From Streptomyces venezuelae (lineage in GTDB: Bacteria > Actinomycetota > Actinomycetes > Streptomycetales > Streptomycetaceae): DNA of 64,000 nucleotides. The notes under the pieces are model-generated. The model was not told the origin of the DNA. It saw only the letters and a list, made by a program, of their open reading frames with translations, and ran no database searches. The stretch's first letter is position 1. Every line of letters begins with the position of its first letter. Position numbers and translations under genes: made by a program. Shown piece after piece: positions 36,783 through 45,256 of the stretch. The DNA lies in NCBI RefSeq assembly GCF_008642275.1, contig NZ_CP029189.1, forward strand, positions 7,298,001 through 7,362,000. The letters are read 5' to 3'.

Positions 36783-37868
36783 ATGCAGCCACCCCCCGGT
36801 GACGACGCCCCCGCGCAGGCCCTGCTCCTGACAGCCGCGCCCGCGGCCCCCGACACCACCGGGTCGGCGCCCGAACCGGCGTACGCCATCCGTACCCGCG
36901 GCCTCGTCAAGAGCTACCCGGGCCCGGACGGCACCACCGTCCACGCCGTCCGTGGCCTGGACCTCGACGTGCGGCAGGGCGAGACCTTCGCCTTCCTCGG
37001 CCCCAACGGCGCCGGGAAGTCGACCACCATCGCCATGCTGTGCGCCCTGGCCCGTCCCACCGCCGGACGGGCCGTCGTCGCGGGAGCAGACGTGACCGGC
37101 CGGCCGGACCGCGTACGACGACACGTGGGAATGCTCTTCCAGCACAGCGCCCTGGACCCGGACCTGACGGCCGAACAGAACCTCCACATCCACACGCGCC
37201 TCTACGGGATGAGCCGCCGCCACGCCCGCCGGCGCGTCACCGACACCCTCGAAGCGGTCGCCCTGACCGACCGGCGACGATCCCCGGTCCGCACCCTGTC
37301 GGGCGGCATGCGGCGACGCCTGGAACTGGCCCGAGGGCTCCTGCACGAGCCCCGCATCCTCTTCCTCGACGAGCCGACCACCGGACTCGACCCGCACGCC
37401 CGCGCCCAGGTCTGGGACCACCTGCGCGCACTGCGCGAGCGGCACGGCACCACGCTCTTCGTCACCACCCACTACCTGGAAGAGGCGGAGCACTGCGACC
37501 GCCTCGCCATCATCGACGCGGGCCGCCTGGTCGCCCAGGGCGCACCCTCCGCCCTGAAGGCCGCGATCGGCGACGACCGGGTGGTCCTGCGCACCGGCGA
37601 CGACGCGGGCGCGCGAGCGGTCGTACGGGACACCGCGCCGCCGGGCGCCGCCCTCACCCAGGACGGCGACGGTCTCTCTCTACGCGTACCCGACGGCAGT
37701 GCCTGGATCCCCCGCCTGTGCGCGGCACTGGCGGCCCACGGCATCCCCGTACGGGCCGCGTCCGCGACCCCGCCCACCCTCGACGACGTCTTCTTCCACC
37801 ACACCGGCCGCAGCATCACCACCGCCCGGCCCCCGCAGACGCGGACGGAAGCCGGGAGGGAGGCATGA
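36783..37868 (+). CDS. venT: ABC transporter ATP-binding protein of the lanthipeptide cluster
   Basis: A 361-aa DrrA-type ATPase: Walker A GPNGAGKST, Q-loop FQHSALDPDLT, signature LSGGMRRRLELARG, Walker B ILFLDEPTTGLD, H-loop VTTHYLEEAE, then a C-terminal extension of ~90 residues. It should power export of the modified peptide with the coupled permease (ATGA overlap). The ATG at 36783 leaves a ~45-residue Pro/Ala-rich tail before the domain. Confidence 0.9.
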   Translation: MQPPPGDDAPAQALLLTAAPAAPDTTGSAPEPAYAIRTRGLVKSYPGPDGTTVHAVRGLDLDVRQGETFAFLGPNGAGKSTTIAMLCALARPTAGRAVVAGADVTGRPDRVRRHVGMLFQHSALDPDLTAEQNLHIHTRLYGMSRRHARRRVTDTLEAVALTDRRRSPVRTLSGGMRRRLELARGLLHEPRILFLDEPTTGLDPHARAQVWDHLRALRERHGTTLFVTTHYLEEAEHCDRLAIIDAGRLVAQGAPSALKAAIGDDRVVLRTGDDAGARAVVRDTAPPGAALTQDGDGLSLRVPDGSAWIPRLCAALAAHGIPVRAASATPPTLDDVFFHHTGRSITTARPPQTRTEAGREA

Positions 37869-38752
37869 CCGCACCCGCGCTCGGCGCCCCCGACACCCCC
37901 CACACCCCCGACACTCCCGAGGCCGCCGCCGAGGACGGCCGCGCACCGACCCGCCTGCGGCGTGAACTGCGCGCGGTCCACGGCCTGGTCCACCGCGACC
38001 TGCTGCGCCTGTCCTCGCAGCCCACCCACACGGCCCTCATGCTGCTCCAGCCGGTGCTGTACCTCTTCATCCTCGGCGGCGGCCTGGCCGCGCTGATCCC
38101 CACCTCCACGCTGGGCGTCGGCTACCAGACCTACCTCTTCCCCGGCATGCTGATGATGACCGTCCAGACCCCGGCCATCATGGTCGGCATCCGTCTGATC
38201 ACCGACCGGCAGAGCGGCTACCTGCGCGAGCTCCTGATGGCCCCGGTCAGCCGCACCACCCTGCTCCTGGGCAGCTGCGCGGGCGGCACCACCGTCGCCG
38301 CGGTCCAGGGCGCCGTACTCCTCGCGCTGGCCGGCGCGGTGGGCCTGCCCTACGATCCGCTGCTGCTGGCGCTGCTCATGGGCGGCATGATCCTTGCCTC
38401 CTTCACCCTCACCGCCCTGTCCCTGGCCCTGGCGGTGAGCCTCCAGCGGGCCGAGGTCTTCCACATGCTGCTCGGCGTCGTGATGATGCCCCTGCTGTTC
38501 CTCTCCGGCGGGTTCTTCCCGCTCGAAAGCCTGCCGGGCTGGGCCCGCTCCCTGGCCGCCGTCAATCCGATCGCCTACGGAGTGGACCTGCTCCGCCGCT
38601 CCATCACGCTCCGTCTCCCGGACCGGGCGACCGCGGCGGGCATCGAGTGGTTCGGCAGCCGCCCCCCGCTGGTCCTCGAAGCCGCCGCTCTCCTGGCGGC
38701 CGGCGCCCTGGCCCTCCTCTGGGCCGCCCACCGCTTCAAGCGCCCCGAGTAG
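37865..38752 (+). CDS. venH: ABC-2 type permease of the lanthipeptide cluster
   Basis: A 295-aa membrane protein with six TM segments (beginning ALMLLQPVLYLFILGGGLAAL), a DrrB/ABC-2 loop QSGYLRELLMAPVSRTTLLLG, and the motif FLSGGFFPLESLPGW. The start overlaps the ATPase stop, so the two form the exporter. The cluster contains no dedicated leader protease or regulator, as in the published venezuelin cluster. Confidence 0.9.
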   Translation: MTAPALGAPDTPHTPDTPEAAAEDGRAPTRLRRELRAVHGLVHRDLLRLSSQPTHTALMLLQPVLYLFILGGGLAALIPTSTLGVGYQTYLFPGMLMMTVQTPAIMVGIRLITDRQSGYLRELLMAPVSRTTLLLGSCAGGTTVAAVQGAVLLALAGAVGLPYDPLLLALLMGGMILASFTLTALSLALAVSLQRAEVFHMLLGVVMMPLLFLSGGFFPLESLPGWARSLAAVNPIAYGVDLLRRSITLRLPDRATAAGIEWFGSRPPLVLEAAALLAAGALALLWAAHRFKRPE

Positions 38753-39191
38753 GCTCACCCGGCCCGGCCCGACCACCCTCGTGACACTCCGTCACTGGCC
38801 GGTGGACCGCCGTTTCCGGGTGCGTCCTCCGCCAGGGGAATCCCCGAACGGCCGGAGTCGAGCACGTGTCCCCCTTCGCCATTTCAGTTCGTATCCGTCG
38901 TGCCGACGCCCCAGCGCACTTGTTCCGTTTCCCGGGTATCCGCACGTGCCGAAGCCAAGTCCGCTCTTGCCGGGCTGGGCCGGGCCGCACGCAAGGGCTC
39001 CCCGAATGTCGCGCAGATGAATTCCGGGTGCGTGCGGGTCGGGCGTTCCCGCATTCCTGATCTCCGGGTCGTGGAAACCGTAGGAACGGGGTGTGTTTCT
39101 GCTCGGTGAGCCGCATCCCGTCACGGGCGAAGCCGTTCGGGGAGTGGAATACCCCAGGGCACGGGTCGCACCGCTCTACCGGCCGATGACA
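38753..39191. other. 439-bp gene-free interval after the lanthipeptide cluster
   Basis: Nothing recognisable: short antiparallel frames without Shine-Dalgarno. Slightly lower GC between 38860 and 39060. Confidence 0.35.
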
Positions 39192-39563
39192 TCAGCCGTG
39201 AGTGGCGTCGATGACGCAGAAGCGGTTGCCCTCGGGGTCGGCCAGCACCACGAAATCCGGGTCCTCCGGATAGGAATCCCAGTCGACGTGCCGGGCCCCC
39301 AGGGCGACGAGCCGCGCCACCTCCGCCGCCTGCTCCGCCGCGTCCGCCGCGTACAGGTCGAGGTGGACCCGCGGCCGTTCCTGCACGGGCGTGGAGCTGC
39401 GGCCGAGGGCCAGGCCCGGACCGCCGCCGTCGGCCGGGACCAGGACCGTCCAGCCGTCGTCCACCTGGCCGTCACGGGGCACGTACCCCAGCGCCCGGCT
39501 CCAGAATTGCGCGGCCCGCCGCACGTCCGCGGCTCCCATGACGATCGTTCCCAGGGTCAGCAT
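39192..39563 (-). CDS. VOC (glyoxalase/bleomycin-resistance) superfamily protein
   Basis: A 123-aa protein made of two beta-alpha-beta-beta-beta modules: TIVMGAADVRRAAQFWSRALGY, then RVHLDLYAADAAEQAAEVARLVALGARHV and FVVLADPEGNRFCVID. The last motif (DPEGNxFCV) is the usual C-terminal VOC signature. His and Glu metal positions are only partly conserved, so it may be a binding protein rather than an enzyme. It is 34 nt downstream of the phosphatase gene and may be co-transcribed with it. Confidence 0.82.
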   Translation of the reverse strand: MLTLGTIVMGAADVRRAAQFWSRALGYVPRDGQVDDGWTVLVPADGGGPGLALGRSSTPVQERPRVHLDLYAADAAEQAAEVARLVALGARHVDWDSYPEDPDFVVLADPEGNRFCVIDATHG

Positions 39564-39597
39564 GATCCGATTCTGGCAAACCGGCGCCGGGCCCGGC

Positions 39598-40728
39598 CTA
39601 CGGTGCCGGTGCCGCGGGCCGCTCGATGGCCACCATCGCCGCGTCGTCGTCCAGGGTGTTGCCGGCCGCGTGCGCGAGCAGGTCCTCGCACAGCCGCTCC
39701 AGCAGCGCCTGCGGGCGCAGTCCCGACCACGCGCTCACGCGCCGCGTCAGCGGGTAGAAGGCGCCCGCCCCGTCGCGGGCCTCCAGGACACCGTCGGTGT
39801 ACAGGAGCAGGACGTCGCCTTCGGCGAAGGCGAAGGTCTGCGCGGTGGCCGTCGACGGCACGAGCCCGGCGAGCCCCAGCGGCGGCGCGGGCCGGTCCAC
39901 TTCCAGGAGCTCGGCGCCGCCGTCGCGCAGCACGAGCAGCGGCGGCGGATGACCGCAGCTGACGAGGTGCACCACCGGCTCCGCGTCGGGAATCTCCAGG
40001 ACGGCCGCGGTCACGAAGCTCTCGCCCTCGTCCCCGGCACCGTCCAGGTCCGCCGAGACCGCCGCCTCCAGGTAGTCCACCAGGGCCGGCAGTCCGGCCT
40101 CCTGGTGGGCGGAGGCCCGGAAGGCGCCCAGTACGAGCGCGGCGTCCCCGACCGCCTCCAGCCCCTTGCCCCGGACATCGCCGATGATCAGCCGGGTGCC
40201 CGTGGCCGTCCGGGCGGCGGCGTACAGATCCCCGCCGATCTGGGCCTCGGCCGCGGCGGCGAGGTACACGGAGGCGACGCCCAGCGGACCGATCCGGTCG
40301 GGCAGCGGCCGCAGGACCACCTCCTGCGCGGTCTCCGCCACCGAACGCAGCTGGGTCAGCTCCTTCTCGTGCACCTCGCGCAGGTGGGCGAAGAAGGTCA
40401 CGAACACCGAGATCATCACGAGCGCGATGATCTGGAAGGTGTGGTTCAGATCCGTCAGGCTGGTACGCGCCGTCGCCACCACGACCTGGGCCAGCACGGC
40501 GACCAGACCGACGAACGCCGTCATCCGGGGCCCCGCGAACGACGCGGTCACGGCCGGCGCGGCGGCCAGGAACGGTCCCAGGTGCACCTCGGGCGGAGCG
40601 AGCACGTCGATCGCCGTGACGAGCGCGATCAGCGCGAACGGGACCGCCAGCTGCGCGTGGCTCACCGCGGGGGGCCGGTGGTGACGGGGGTGCGACGGCG
40701 GCCGGAGATCCATCCCTCCTGCATACAC
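39598..40728 (-). CDS. Membrane PP2C/SpoIIE-type protein phosphatase
   Basis: A 376-aa protein with about four N-terminal TM segments (about 25-120), a short helical linker (HLREVHEKELTQLRSVAETAQEVVLRPLPDRI) and a SpoIIE/PP2C domain. The metal motifs IGGDLYAAARTATGTRLIIGDVRGKG, SCGHPPPLL, LLLYTDGVLEARD and DDDAAMVAIER are intact. Such proteins dephosphorylate anti-sigma antagonists in partner-switch cascades. A GTG at 40728 and an ATG at 40713 are both possible; the GGAGGG between them sits too close to the ATG for an ideal Shine-Dalgarno. Confidence 0.87.
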   Translation of the reverse strand: MYAGGMDLRPPSHPRHHRPPAVSHAQLAVPFALIALVTAIDVLAPPEVHLGPFLAAAPAVTASFAGPRMTAFVGLVAVLAQVVVATARTSLTDLNHTFQIIALVMISVFVTFFAHLREVHEKELTQLRSVAETAQEVVLRPLPDRIGPLGVASVYLAAAAEAQIGGDLYAAARTATGTRLIIGDVRGKGLEAVGDAALVLGAFRASAHQEAGLPALVDYLEAAVSADLDGAGDEGESFVTAAVLEIPDAEPVVHLVSCGHPPPLLVLRDGGAELLEVDRPAPPLGLAGLVPSTATAQTFAFAEGDVLLLYTDGVLEARDGAGAFYPLTRRVSAWSGLRPQALLERLCEDLLAHAAGNTLDDDAAMVAIERPAAPAP

Positions 40729-40820
40729 CGTGAGGTGAGCCGGATCCCCGAAGCCCGGCCGTCGCAGGCGGCCCGGCCGGTCCTACGGGCGCCGGCCGGT
40801 CCTCATGGCGCCGGCCGGTC

Positions 40821-41633
40821 CTACGGGCGCCGGCCGGGCCTGCCGCCCTTTCCGCCCTTGGCGCCCTTTCCGCCCTTGCTGCCGCCCGAGGCCCCGCGGG
40901 TGTTCCTGCCCGCCGGCTTCCCGGACGAGGACGTGCCGCCGGCTCCCGACTTCCGCTGCCCGCCGCCACCCGAACCCGGTTCCGGGCGCTTGCGCTTCGC
41001 CTTGGGCTGCGGCGGGGTGGGTGCCCGCCCCCGCGTGCTGTTCACGGTCCGGCCGCGGACGATCCCGATGAACTCCTCCACCAGATCGGTGGTCTGCTCC
41101 TGCGGCCACGACAGCGCGACCCGCGAGGCGGGCGCGTCGGAGACGGGCCGGTAGGTCAGGTCCTTACGGTGGTGCAGGCGGGCCAGGGACTGCGGGACGA
41201 CGAGGACGCCCACTCCGGCGGCCACCAGCTCGATCGCGTCCGCCGTGGTTTCGGGACGCTCGATCGCCGGCTTGCCGGGCAGCTGCTCCCAGTCCAGGGT
41301 GTCGTCGAGCGGGTGGAACACGATCTCGTCGGCGAGGTCCTCCGTGGACACCTCTTCCGCGGCGGCCACGAGGTGGTCCTTGGGGACCACGACCACCGTC
41401 GTCTCGGTGTAGAGCGGAATCGCGCTGAGGTCGTCACGGTCGACCGGCAGCCGCACGAAACCGGCGTCGGCGCCGCCCGCGCGCAGCACCCCGCACGCCT
41501 CGACGGGGTCCACCGCGACCAGGGTCAGCGGGATGTCGGGCAGCCGCTCGTTCCAGATACGCACCCACTTGCTGGGTGTCACCCCCGGGACATAAGCGAG
41601 CCGGAACGAATGGGGTACTTCCGAGCCTGTCAC
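40821..41633 (-). CDS. LysR substrate-binding domain protein without HTH
   Basis: A 270-aa protein that starts directly in a LysR effector-binding fold (HSFRLAYVPGVTPSKWVRIWNERLPDIPLTLV ... VVVPKDHLVAAAEEVSTEDLAD ... ELVAAGVGVLVVPQSLARL). No N-terminal winged helix is encoded upstream; the divergent DUF5997 gene starts 58 bp away. After about residue 200 it carries a basic Gly/Lys/Arg/Ser-rich tail that could bind nucleic acid in place of the HTH. Streptomyces genomes often keep this pair together. It may act as an effector-responsive partner rather than a classic regulator. Confidence 0.8.
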   Translation of the reverse strand: MTGSEVPHSFRLAYVPGVTPSKWVRIWNERLPDIPLTLVAVDPVEACGVLRAGGADAGFVRLPVDRDDLSAIPLYTETTVVVVPKDHLVAAAEEVSTEDLADEIVFHPLDDTLDWEQLPGKPAIERPETTADAIELVAAGVGVLVVPQSLARLHHRKDLTYRPVSDAPASRVALSWPQEQTTDLVEEFIGIVRGRTVNSTRGRAPTPPQPKAKRKRPEPGSGGGGQRKSGAGGTSSSGKPAGRNTRGASGGSKGGKGAKGGKGGRPGRRP

Positions 41634-41691
41634 GCCGCAAGGTTACCGGTCGTGGTCGGAGGTAGCGCACACGCTCGATACCCTTGACACC

Positions 41692-42096
41692 ATGACGTCG
41701 CACCAGAACACCCAGACGATGAAGCCCGCGACCGCGGCGAAGAAGCTGGGCGTGTACCTCGAGGCCACCCCCGCAGAGTTCCAGGAGGGTGTCGTCTCGC
41801 GCAGTGAATTGAGTGCGCTCCAGGCCGATCCGCCCCAGTGGCTCAAGGAGCTGCGCGCCAACGGTCCGCACCCCCGGCCGGTGGTGGCGGCCAAGCTCGG
41901 CGTGTCCATCGCCGGCCTCGCCCGCGGCGGGGTCACCGAGCCGCTCACCACGGAGCAGATCGAAGCGCTGAAGCAGGAAGCCCCCGAGTGGCTCCAGCGC
42001 GAGCGCACCACCCAGGCCGAGGTCCGCAAGGAAGCGGTCCGCATCAAGGAGAAGAACGCGGAGCGCGCCGAGAAGGCCCGCGACCAGCGCTCCTGA
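41692..42096 (+). CDS. DUF5997 family protein
   Basis: A 134-aa basic, helical protein with a repeated helix pattern (KKLGVYLEATPAEFQEGVVSRSELSALQADPPQWLKELRANGPHPRPVVAAKLGVSIAGLARGGV) resembling a double HTH-like or S13-like fold, and a charged C-terminal helix. Function unknown; a nucleic-acid-binding role is plausible. It is divergent from the HTH-less LysR protein. The ATG comes soon after a GATACC element, so the transcript may be leaderless. It ends at a 19-bp terminator. Confidence 0.8.
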   Translation: MTSHQNTQTMKPATAAKKLGVYLEATPAEFQEGVVSRSELSALQADPPQWLKELRANGPHPRPVVAAKLGVSIAGLARGGVTEPLTTEQIEALKQEAPEWLQRERTTQAEVRKEAVRIKEKNAERAEKARDQRS

Positions 42097-42113
42097 CCCG
42101 CGACTGCGCCTTC

Positions 42114-42153
42114 CGTCAGGCCTGGCCTCCCCACGGGGAGGCCAGGCCTGACG
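42114..42153. terminator. Strong bidirectional hairpin (19-bp stem)
   Basis: CGTCAGGCCTGGCCTCCCC pairs perfectly with its complement, with only AC between the arms, between convergent genes. Confidence 0.9.
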
Positions 42154-42213
42154 CCTTTCGCCGACTGCGTCGGGGGCGGACGGCGCCGGTACCGGCGACG
42201 CCGAACCGATTCC

Positions 42214-42669
42214 TCAGGCGGTGACGGCCTCCGGGCGGTTCTCGTCCCGCCGCCCGGCCGGGGGTGCCGAACGCGTGGAGAACAGCCCGTCCACCGCCAG
42301 GGCGCCGGGGCCGGTGAAGACCAGCAGGAGGAAGGCCCAGCAGAACATCGCCGAGGCCTCGCCGCCGTTCTGCAGGGGCCACAGCGCACCGGGCTGGTGC
42401 ACGGTGAAGTACGCGTAGGCCATCGAACCGGAGGCGACGAAAGCGGCCGCCCGGGTGCCGAGACCCAACAGGACCAGGGCTCCGGCGACGAGCTGGATGG
42501 CGGCGGCGTACCAGCCGGGCCAGGTGCCGGTGGCGATGGTTCCGCCGCCGTGGGCACCGCCGAGGACACCGAAGAGGGAAGCGGCGCCGTGCGAGGCGAA
42601 GAGCAGTCCGGTGACGATCCGGAACAGGCCCACGGCGTAGGGCTGGGCATGGTCGAGACGTGCGTTCAT
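42214..42669 (-). CDS. DoxX family membrane protein
   Basis: A 151-aa protein with four TM segments: AVGLFRIVTGLLFASHGAASLFG, WYAAAIQLVAGALVLLGLGTRAAAFV, MAYAYFTVHQPGALWPLQNGGEASAMFCWAFLLLVFTGPGALAVDG. The GLLFASHG and HQPxxLWPLxNGGExxxxxC motifs are typical of the DoxX/DoxD group, linked in mycobacteria to redox and thiosulfate-related membrane complexes. A palindromic iron box lies 73-90 bp upstream, implying DmdR/IdeR control. Confidence 0.85.
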   Translation of the reverse strand: MNARLDHAQPYAVGLFRIVTGLLFASHGAASLFGVLGGAHGGGTIATGTWPGWYAAAIQLVAGALVLLGLGTRAAAFVASGSMAYAYFTVHQPGALWPLQNGGEASAMFCWAFLLLVFTGPGALAVDGLFSTRSAPPAGRRDENRPEAVTA

Positions 42670-42741
42670 GGGGGGAGGGTCCTTCGGTCGGGGACGGGTT
42701 CCGAAGTCGTGCCGGCGTTCTCGATCGTGAGGCGAGCCATA

Positions 42742-42759
42742 GGTTAGGTAGACCTAACC
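42742..42759. promoter_or_regulatory. Iron box (DmdR1/IdeR-type operator)
   Basis: GGTTAGGT-AG-ACCTAACC, perfect 8-bp arms, close to the actinobacterial consensus TTAGGTTAGGCTCACCTAA, upstream of the DoxX gene. Confidence 0.75.
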
Positions 42760-42826
42760 GGGCTGACAAGCGCGAGTTCCGGCCACCCGCAGAGGGGATC
42801 CGACGCCACCCCGTACCCGGCAGGCA

Positions 42827-42874
42827 GCACACCGGCCCGCACACCGGCCCGCATCCCGGCCCGCATCCCGGCCC
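42827..42874. repeat. Four tandem 12-bp repeats
   Basis: Two copies of GCACACCGGCCC and two of GCATCCCGGCCC in the non-coding region between the divergent DoxX and TDT genes. Confidence 0.85.
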
Positions 42875-42997
42875 GTGCGCCGCGCCCGGGTCCGCCCGAT
42901 CCCGTGCGCACCTGGTCGCGCGTCCGGCCGTGTGGTTCGCGCGGCGCGTCGGCCCCGCCCGAAGGCCGTCGGCCGACCCGTGGGGTCCGCTGGACGC

Positions 42998-43954
42998 GTG
43001 AGCATCCTCCCCGGACGTGACTGGTGGACCGGGCTCCCGCCCGCCGCGGGAGCCGCCGTCATGGCCACCGGCATCATCTCCGCCGGCCTGCGCCTGACCG
43101 GGCGGGACGCGGCGTCACTGGCGGCGCTGGCCGTCGCCGGGGCGCTGTGGCTGGTACTCGCCGCCGACTTCGTCTCCCGGCTGCTGGGCGACCGCGGGCG
43201 GTTCCGTGCCGAGGCCGACACTCCGGCCGCGCTGACGGCCGTCGCCGCGACCACCGTCATCGGGGCCCGGCTCGCGCAGCAGGGCTGGCAGACGGCGGCC
43301 GCCGTACTGCTCGTCCTGGCGGCCGTGCTCTGGCCCGGGCTGCTGTTCAACGTCCTGCGGCACTGGCGGCGGCGCATGCCGGGAGCGGCCTTCCTCGGCT
43401 GCGTGGCCACCCAGGGCCTCTCCCTCCTCGCCGCGTCCCTCGCCGACGCCGGCCGACACGACCTGCTGGCGCGGGCGGCGCTGGCCGCCTTCTGCCTCGG
43501 CCTGCTGCTCTACCTCGCGGCCCTCCTCCGCTTCGACCTGCGCGAGGTGGTGGGCGGGGCGGGCGACCACTGGGTGGCGGGCGGTGCGCTCTCCATCTCC
43601 GCCCTGGCCGGATCCAAGCTCACCGCGTCACCCGTATGGACCGGCACGGCACACACCACGCTGCGTAACGTCACCCTGGCCCTCCTCGCCCTGTCCCTCG
43701 TCTGGTACGTGGTCCTCCTCGCCGCCGAACTGCGCCACCCGAGGCCGCGCTACGACATCCGGCGCTGGGCCACCGTCTTCCCGCTCGGCATGACGGCCAC
43801 CGCCTGCCTCTCCGTGGCGGGTCCGGCCGGGGTCGACTGGCTGCGCCCGCTGGGCGAGGTACTGCTCTGGATCGCCGTCGGCGCCTGGCTGCTGACCTTC
43901 GCCGCGCTGGTCGCCTCGCACCTCACCGCCGGGCGCGGCGCACCCGGCCACTGA
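42998..43954 (+). CDS. TDT-family (tellurite-resistance/dicarboxylate) transporter-like protein
   Basis: A 318-aa protein with about ten TM segments. It opens with the TDT/TehA signature PPAAGAAVMATGIISAGLRL and has a conserved inner repeat (GDHWVAGGALSISALAGSKL) and MTATACLSVA. TDT proteins include TehA anion channels and malate permease Mae1; the substrate here is unknown. The GTG at 42998 follows the low-complexity repeats; upstream in-frame starts would add non-membrane sequence. Confidence 0.78.
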   Translation: MSILPGRDWWTGLPPAAGAAVMATGIISAGLRLTGRDAASLAALAVAGALWLVLAADFVSRLLGDRGRFRAEADTPAALTAVAATTVIGARLAQQGWQTAAAVLLVLAAVLWPGLLFNVLRHWRRRMPGAAFLGCVATQGLSLLAASLADAGRHDLLARAALAAFCLGLLLYLAALLRFDLREVVGGAGDHWVAGGALSISALAGSKLTASPVWTGTAHTTLRNVTLALLALSLVWYVVLLAAELRHPRPRYDIRRWATVFPLGMTATACLSVAGPAGVDWLRPLGEVLLWIAVGAWLLTFAALVASHLTAGRGAPGH

Positions 43955-44041
43955 CTCCCGCACCGCCCGGCGGACGCCCGTCCCGGGCGCCGTGTCGCGT
44001 CGGTGCCGGTGCGGGCGCCGGTGTCTCAGTAGGGTCCCGGC

Positions 44042-44476
44042 ATGGCGTACACATTCCAGGTGACCATCGACTCGACCGACCCGCACACGCTGGCCGACTG
44101 GTGGGCCGAGGCCCTCGGCTGGGAAGTGGAGCCGAGCGACGAGCAGTTCATCCGCGGCCTGATCGAGGCGGGCCACGCGAGTGAGGACGACACCAAGACC
44201 CACCGGGGCACCCTCGTCTGGAAGGCCGGCGCCGCGATCCGCCACCCGGAGGGCCTGGAGGGCGCGCCCCGCGTCCTCTTCCAGTTCGTCCCCGAACCCA
44301 AGACGGTCAAGAACCGGGTCCACTTCGACGTCCGTACCGGCTCCGACGACCCGAAGGCACTGGTCGAACGGCTCGTAGCCAAGGGCGCCGAGCACCTCCA
44401 CGAGGGCCGCCAGGGCCCCAGCACATGGACGACACTCGCCGATCCGGAGGGCAACGAGCTCTGCGTCTCGCACTAG
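44042..44476 (+). CDS. VOC superfamily protein (glyoxalase-like)
   Basis: A 144-aa two-module VOC protein: FQVTIDSTDPHTLADWWAEALGWEV at the N-terminus and NRVHFDVRTGSDDPKALVERLVAKGAEHL ... TTLADPEGNELCVSH at the end. The pattern matches 'glyoxalase-like domain' proteins of actinobacteria, often annotated as possible lactoylglutathione lyase relatives. No cluster context narrows its role. Confidence 0.85.
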   Translation: MAYTFQVTIDSTDPHTLADWWAEALGWEVEPSDEQFIRGLIEAGHASEDDTKTHRGTLVWKAGAAIRHPEGLEGAPRVLFQFVPEPKTVKNRVHFDVRTGSDDPKALVERLVAKGAEHLHEGRQGPSTWTTLADPEGNELCVSH

Positions 44477-44512
44477 GGCGGACACGGCGCCCGCACGACG
44501 TAGGCTGCGTCC

Positions 44513-45199
44513 GTGAACGTCATCCTCTTCGGCGGGACCGGAATGCTCGGCCGGGCCGTCCTGCGGGAGTGCCTGCGCGACGATGCGGTCGAGAGCGTCG
44601 TCGCCGTCGGACGCGGCCCGCTCGGCGTCAGCCACCCCAAGCTGCGCGAGTGCGTCCAGAGCGATCCGTCCGACCTGGCCGCCGCCGGGATCGACCCGGC
44701 CGCGTTCGACGCCTGCTTCTTCTGCCTCGGGGTCTCCTCCGTCGGCATGACGGAGGAGGCCTACCGGCACGTCACCTACGACCTGACGCTCGCCGTCGCC
44801 CGGCCGCTGGCCGCCGCCAACCCCGGCATGACCTTCGTCTACGTCTCCGGCGAAGGCACGGACAGCACCGAACAGGGCCGTTCCATGTGGGCGCGGGTCA
44901 AGGGGAAGACCGAGAACGACCTCCTGGAACTCCCCTTCCGCGCCTACATGTTCCGCCCCGGCATCGTCCAGCCGGTGCGCGGTGTGCCCTCCAAGGCCCG
45001 GCTGTCCCGGGTGTTCTACGCCGTCCTCGGCCCCCTGGTCCCGCTCGTGCGGCGGGTCGCCCCGAACCTCGTCATCACCTCCGAGGCCTTCGGCCGTGCC
45101 ATGATCGCCGTCGCCGCGCCCGGCACCGAGATTCCCGGCCACATCCTGCGGCCCGCCGACATCAACCGTCTCGGCGCGGCGCCGACCAGGCATAATTGA
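44513..45199 (+). CDS. NAD(P)-binding epimerase/dehydratase-like protein
   Basis: A 228-aa short atypical SDR: glycine motif VILFGGTGMLGRAVLREC, ACFFCLGVSSVGMTEEAYRHVTYDLT, FVYVSGEGTDSTEQGRSMWARVKGKTENDL (Tyr/Ser/Lys-like segment), and FRPGIVQP. The set resembles the HTATIP2/Tic62-type family (Fmp52-like), whose members are often electron-transfer or regulatory. Substrate unknown. Confidence 0.78.
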   Translation: MNVILFGGTGMLGRAVLRECLRDDAVESVVAVGRGPLGVSHPKLRECVQSDPSDLAAAGIDPAAFDACFFCLGVSSVGMTEEAYRHVTYDLTLAVARPLAAANPGMTFVYVSGEGTDSTEQGRSMWARVKGKTENDLLELPFRAYMFRPGIVQPVRGVPSKARLSRVFYAVLGPLVPLVRRVAPNLVITSEAFGRAMIAVAAPGTEIPGHILRPADINRLGAAPTRHN

Positions 45200-45256
45200 C
45201 TACCGGGCACACCCTCCCGCACGTGAGAATGAGCCATCTCAAACCGGGAGGACCCC

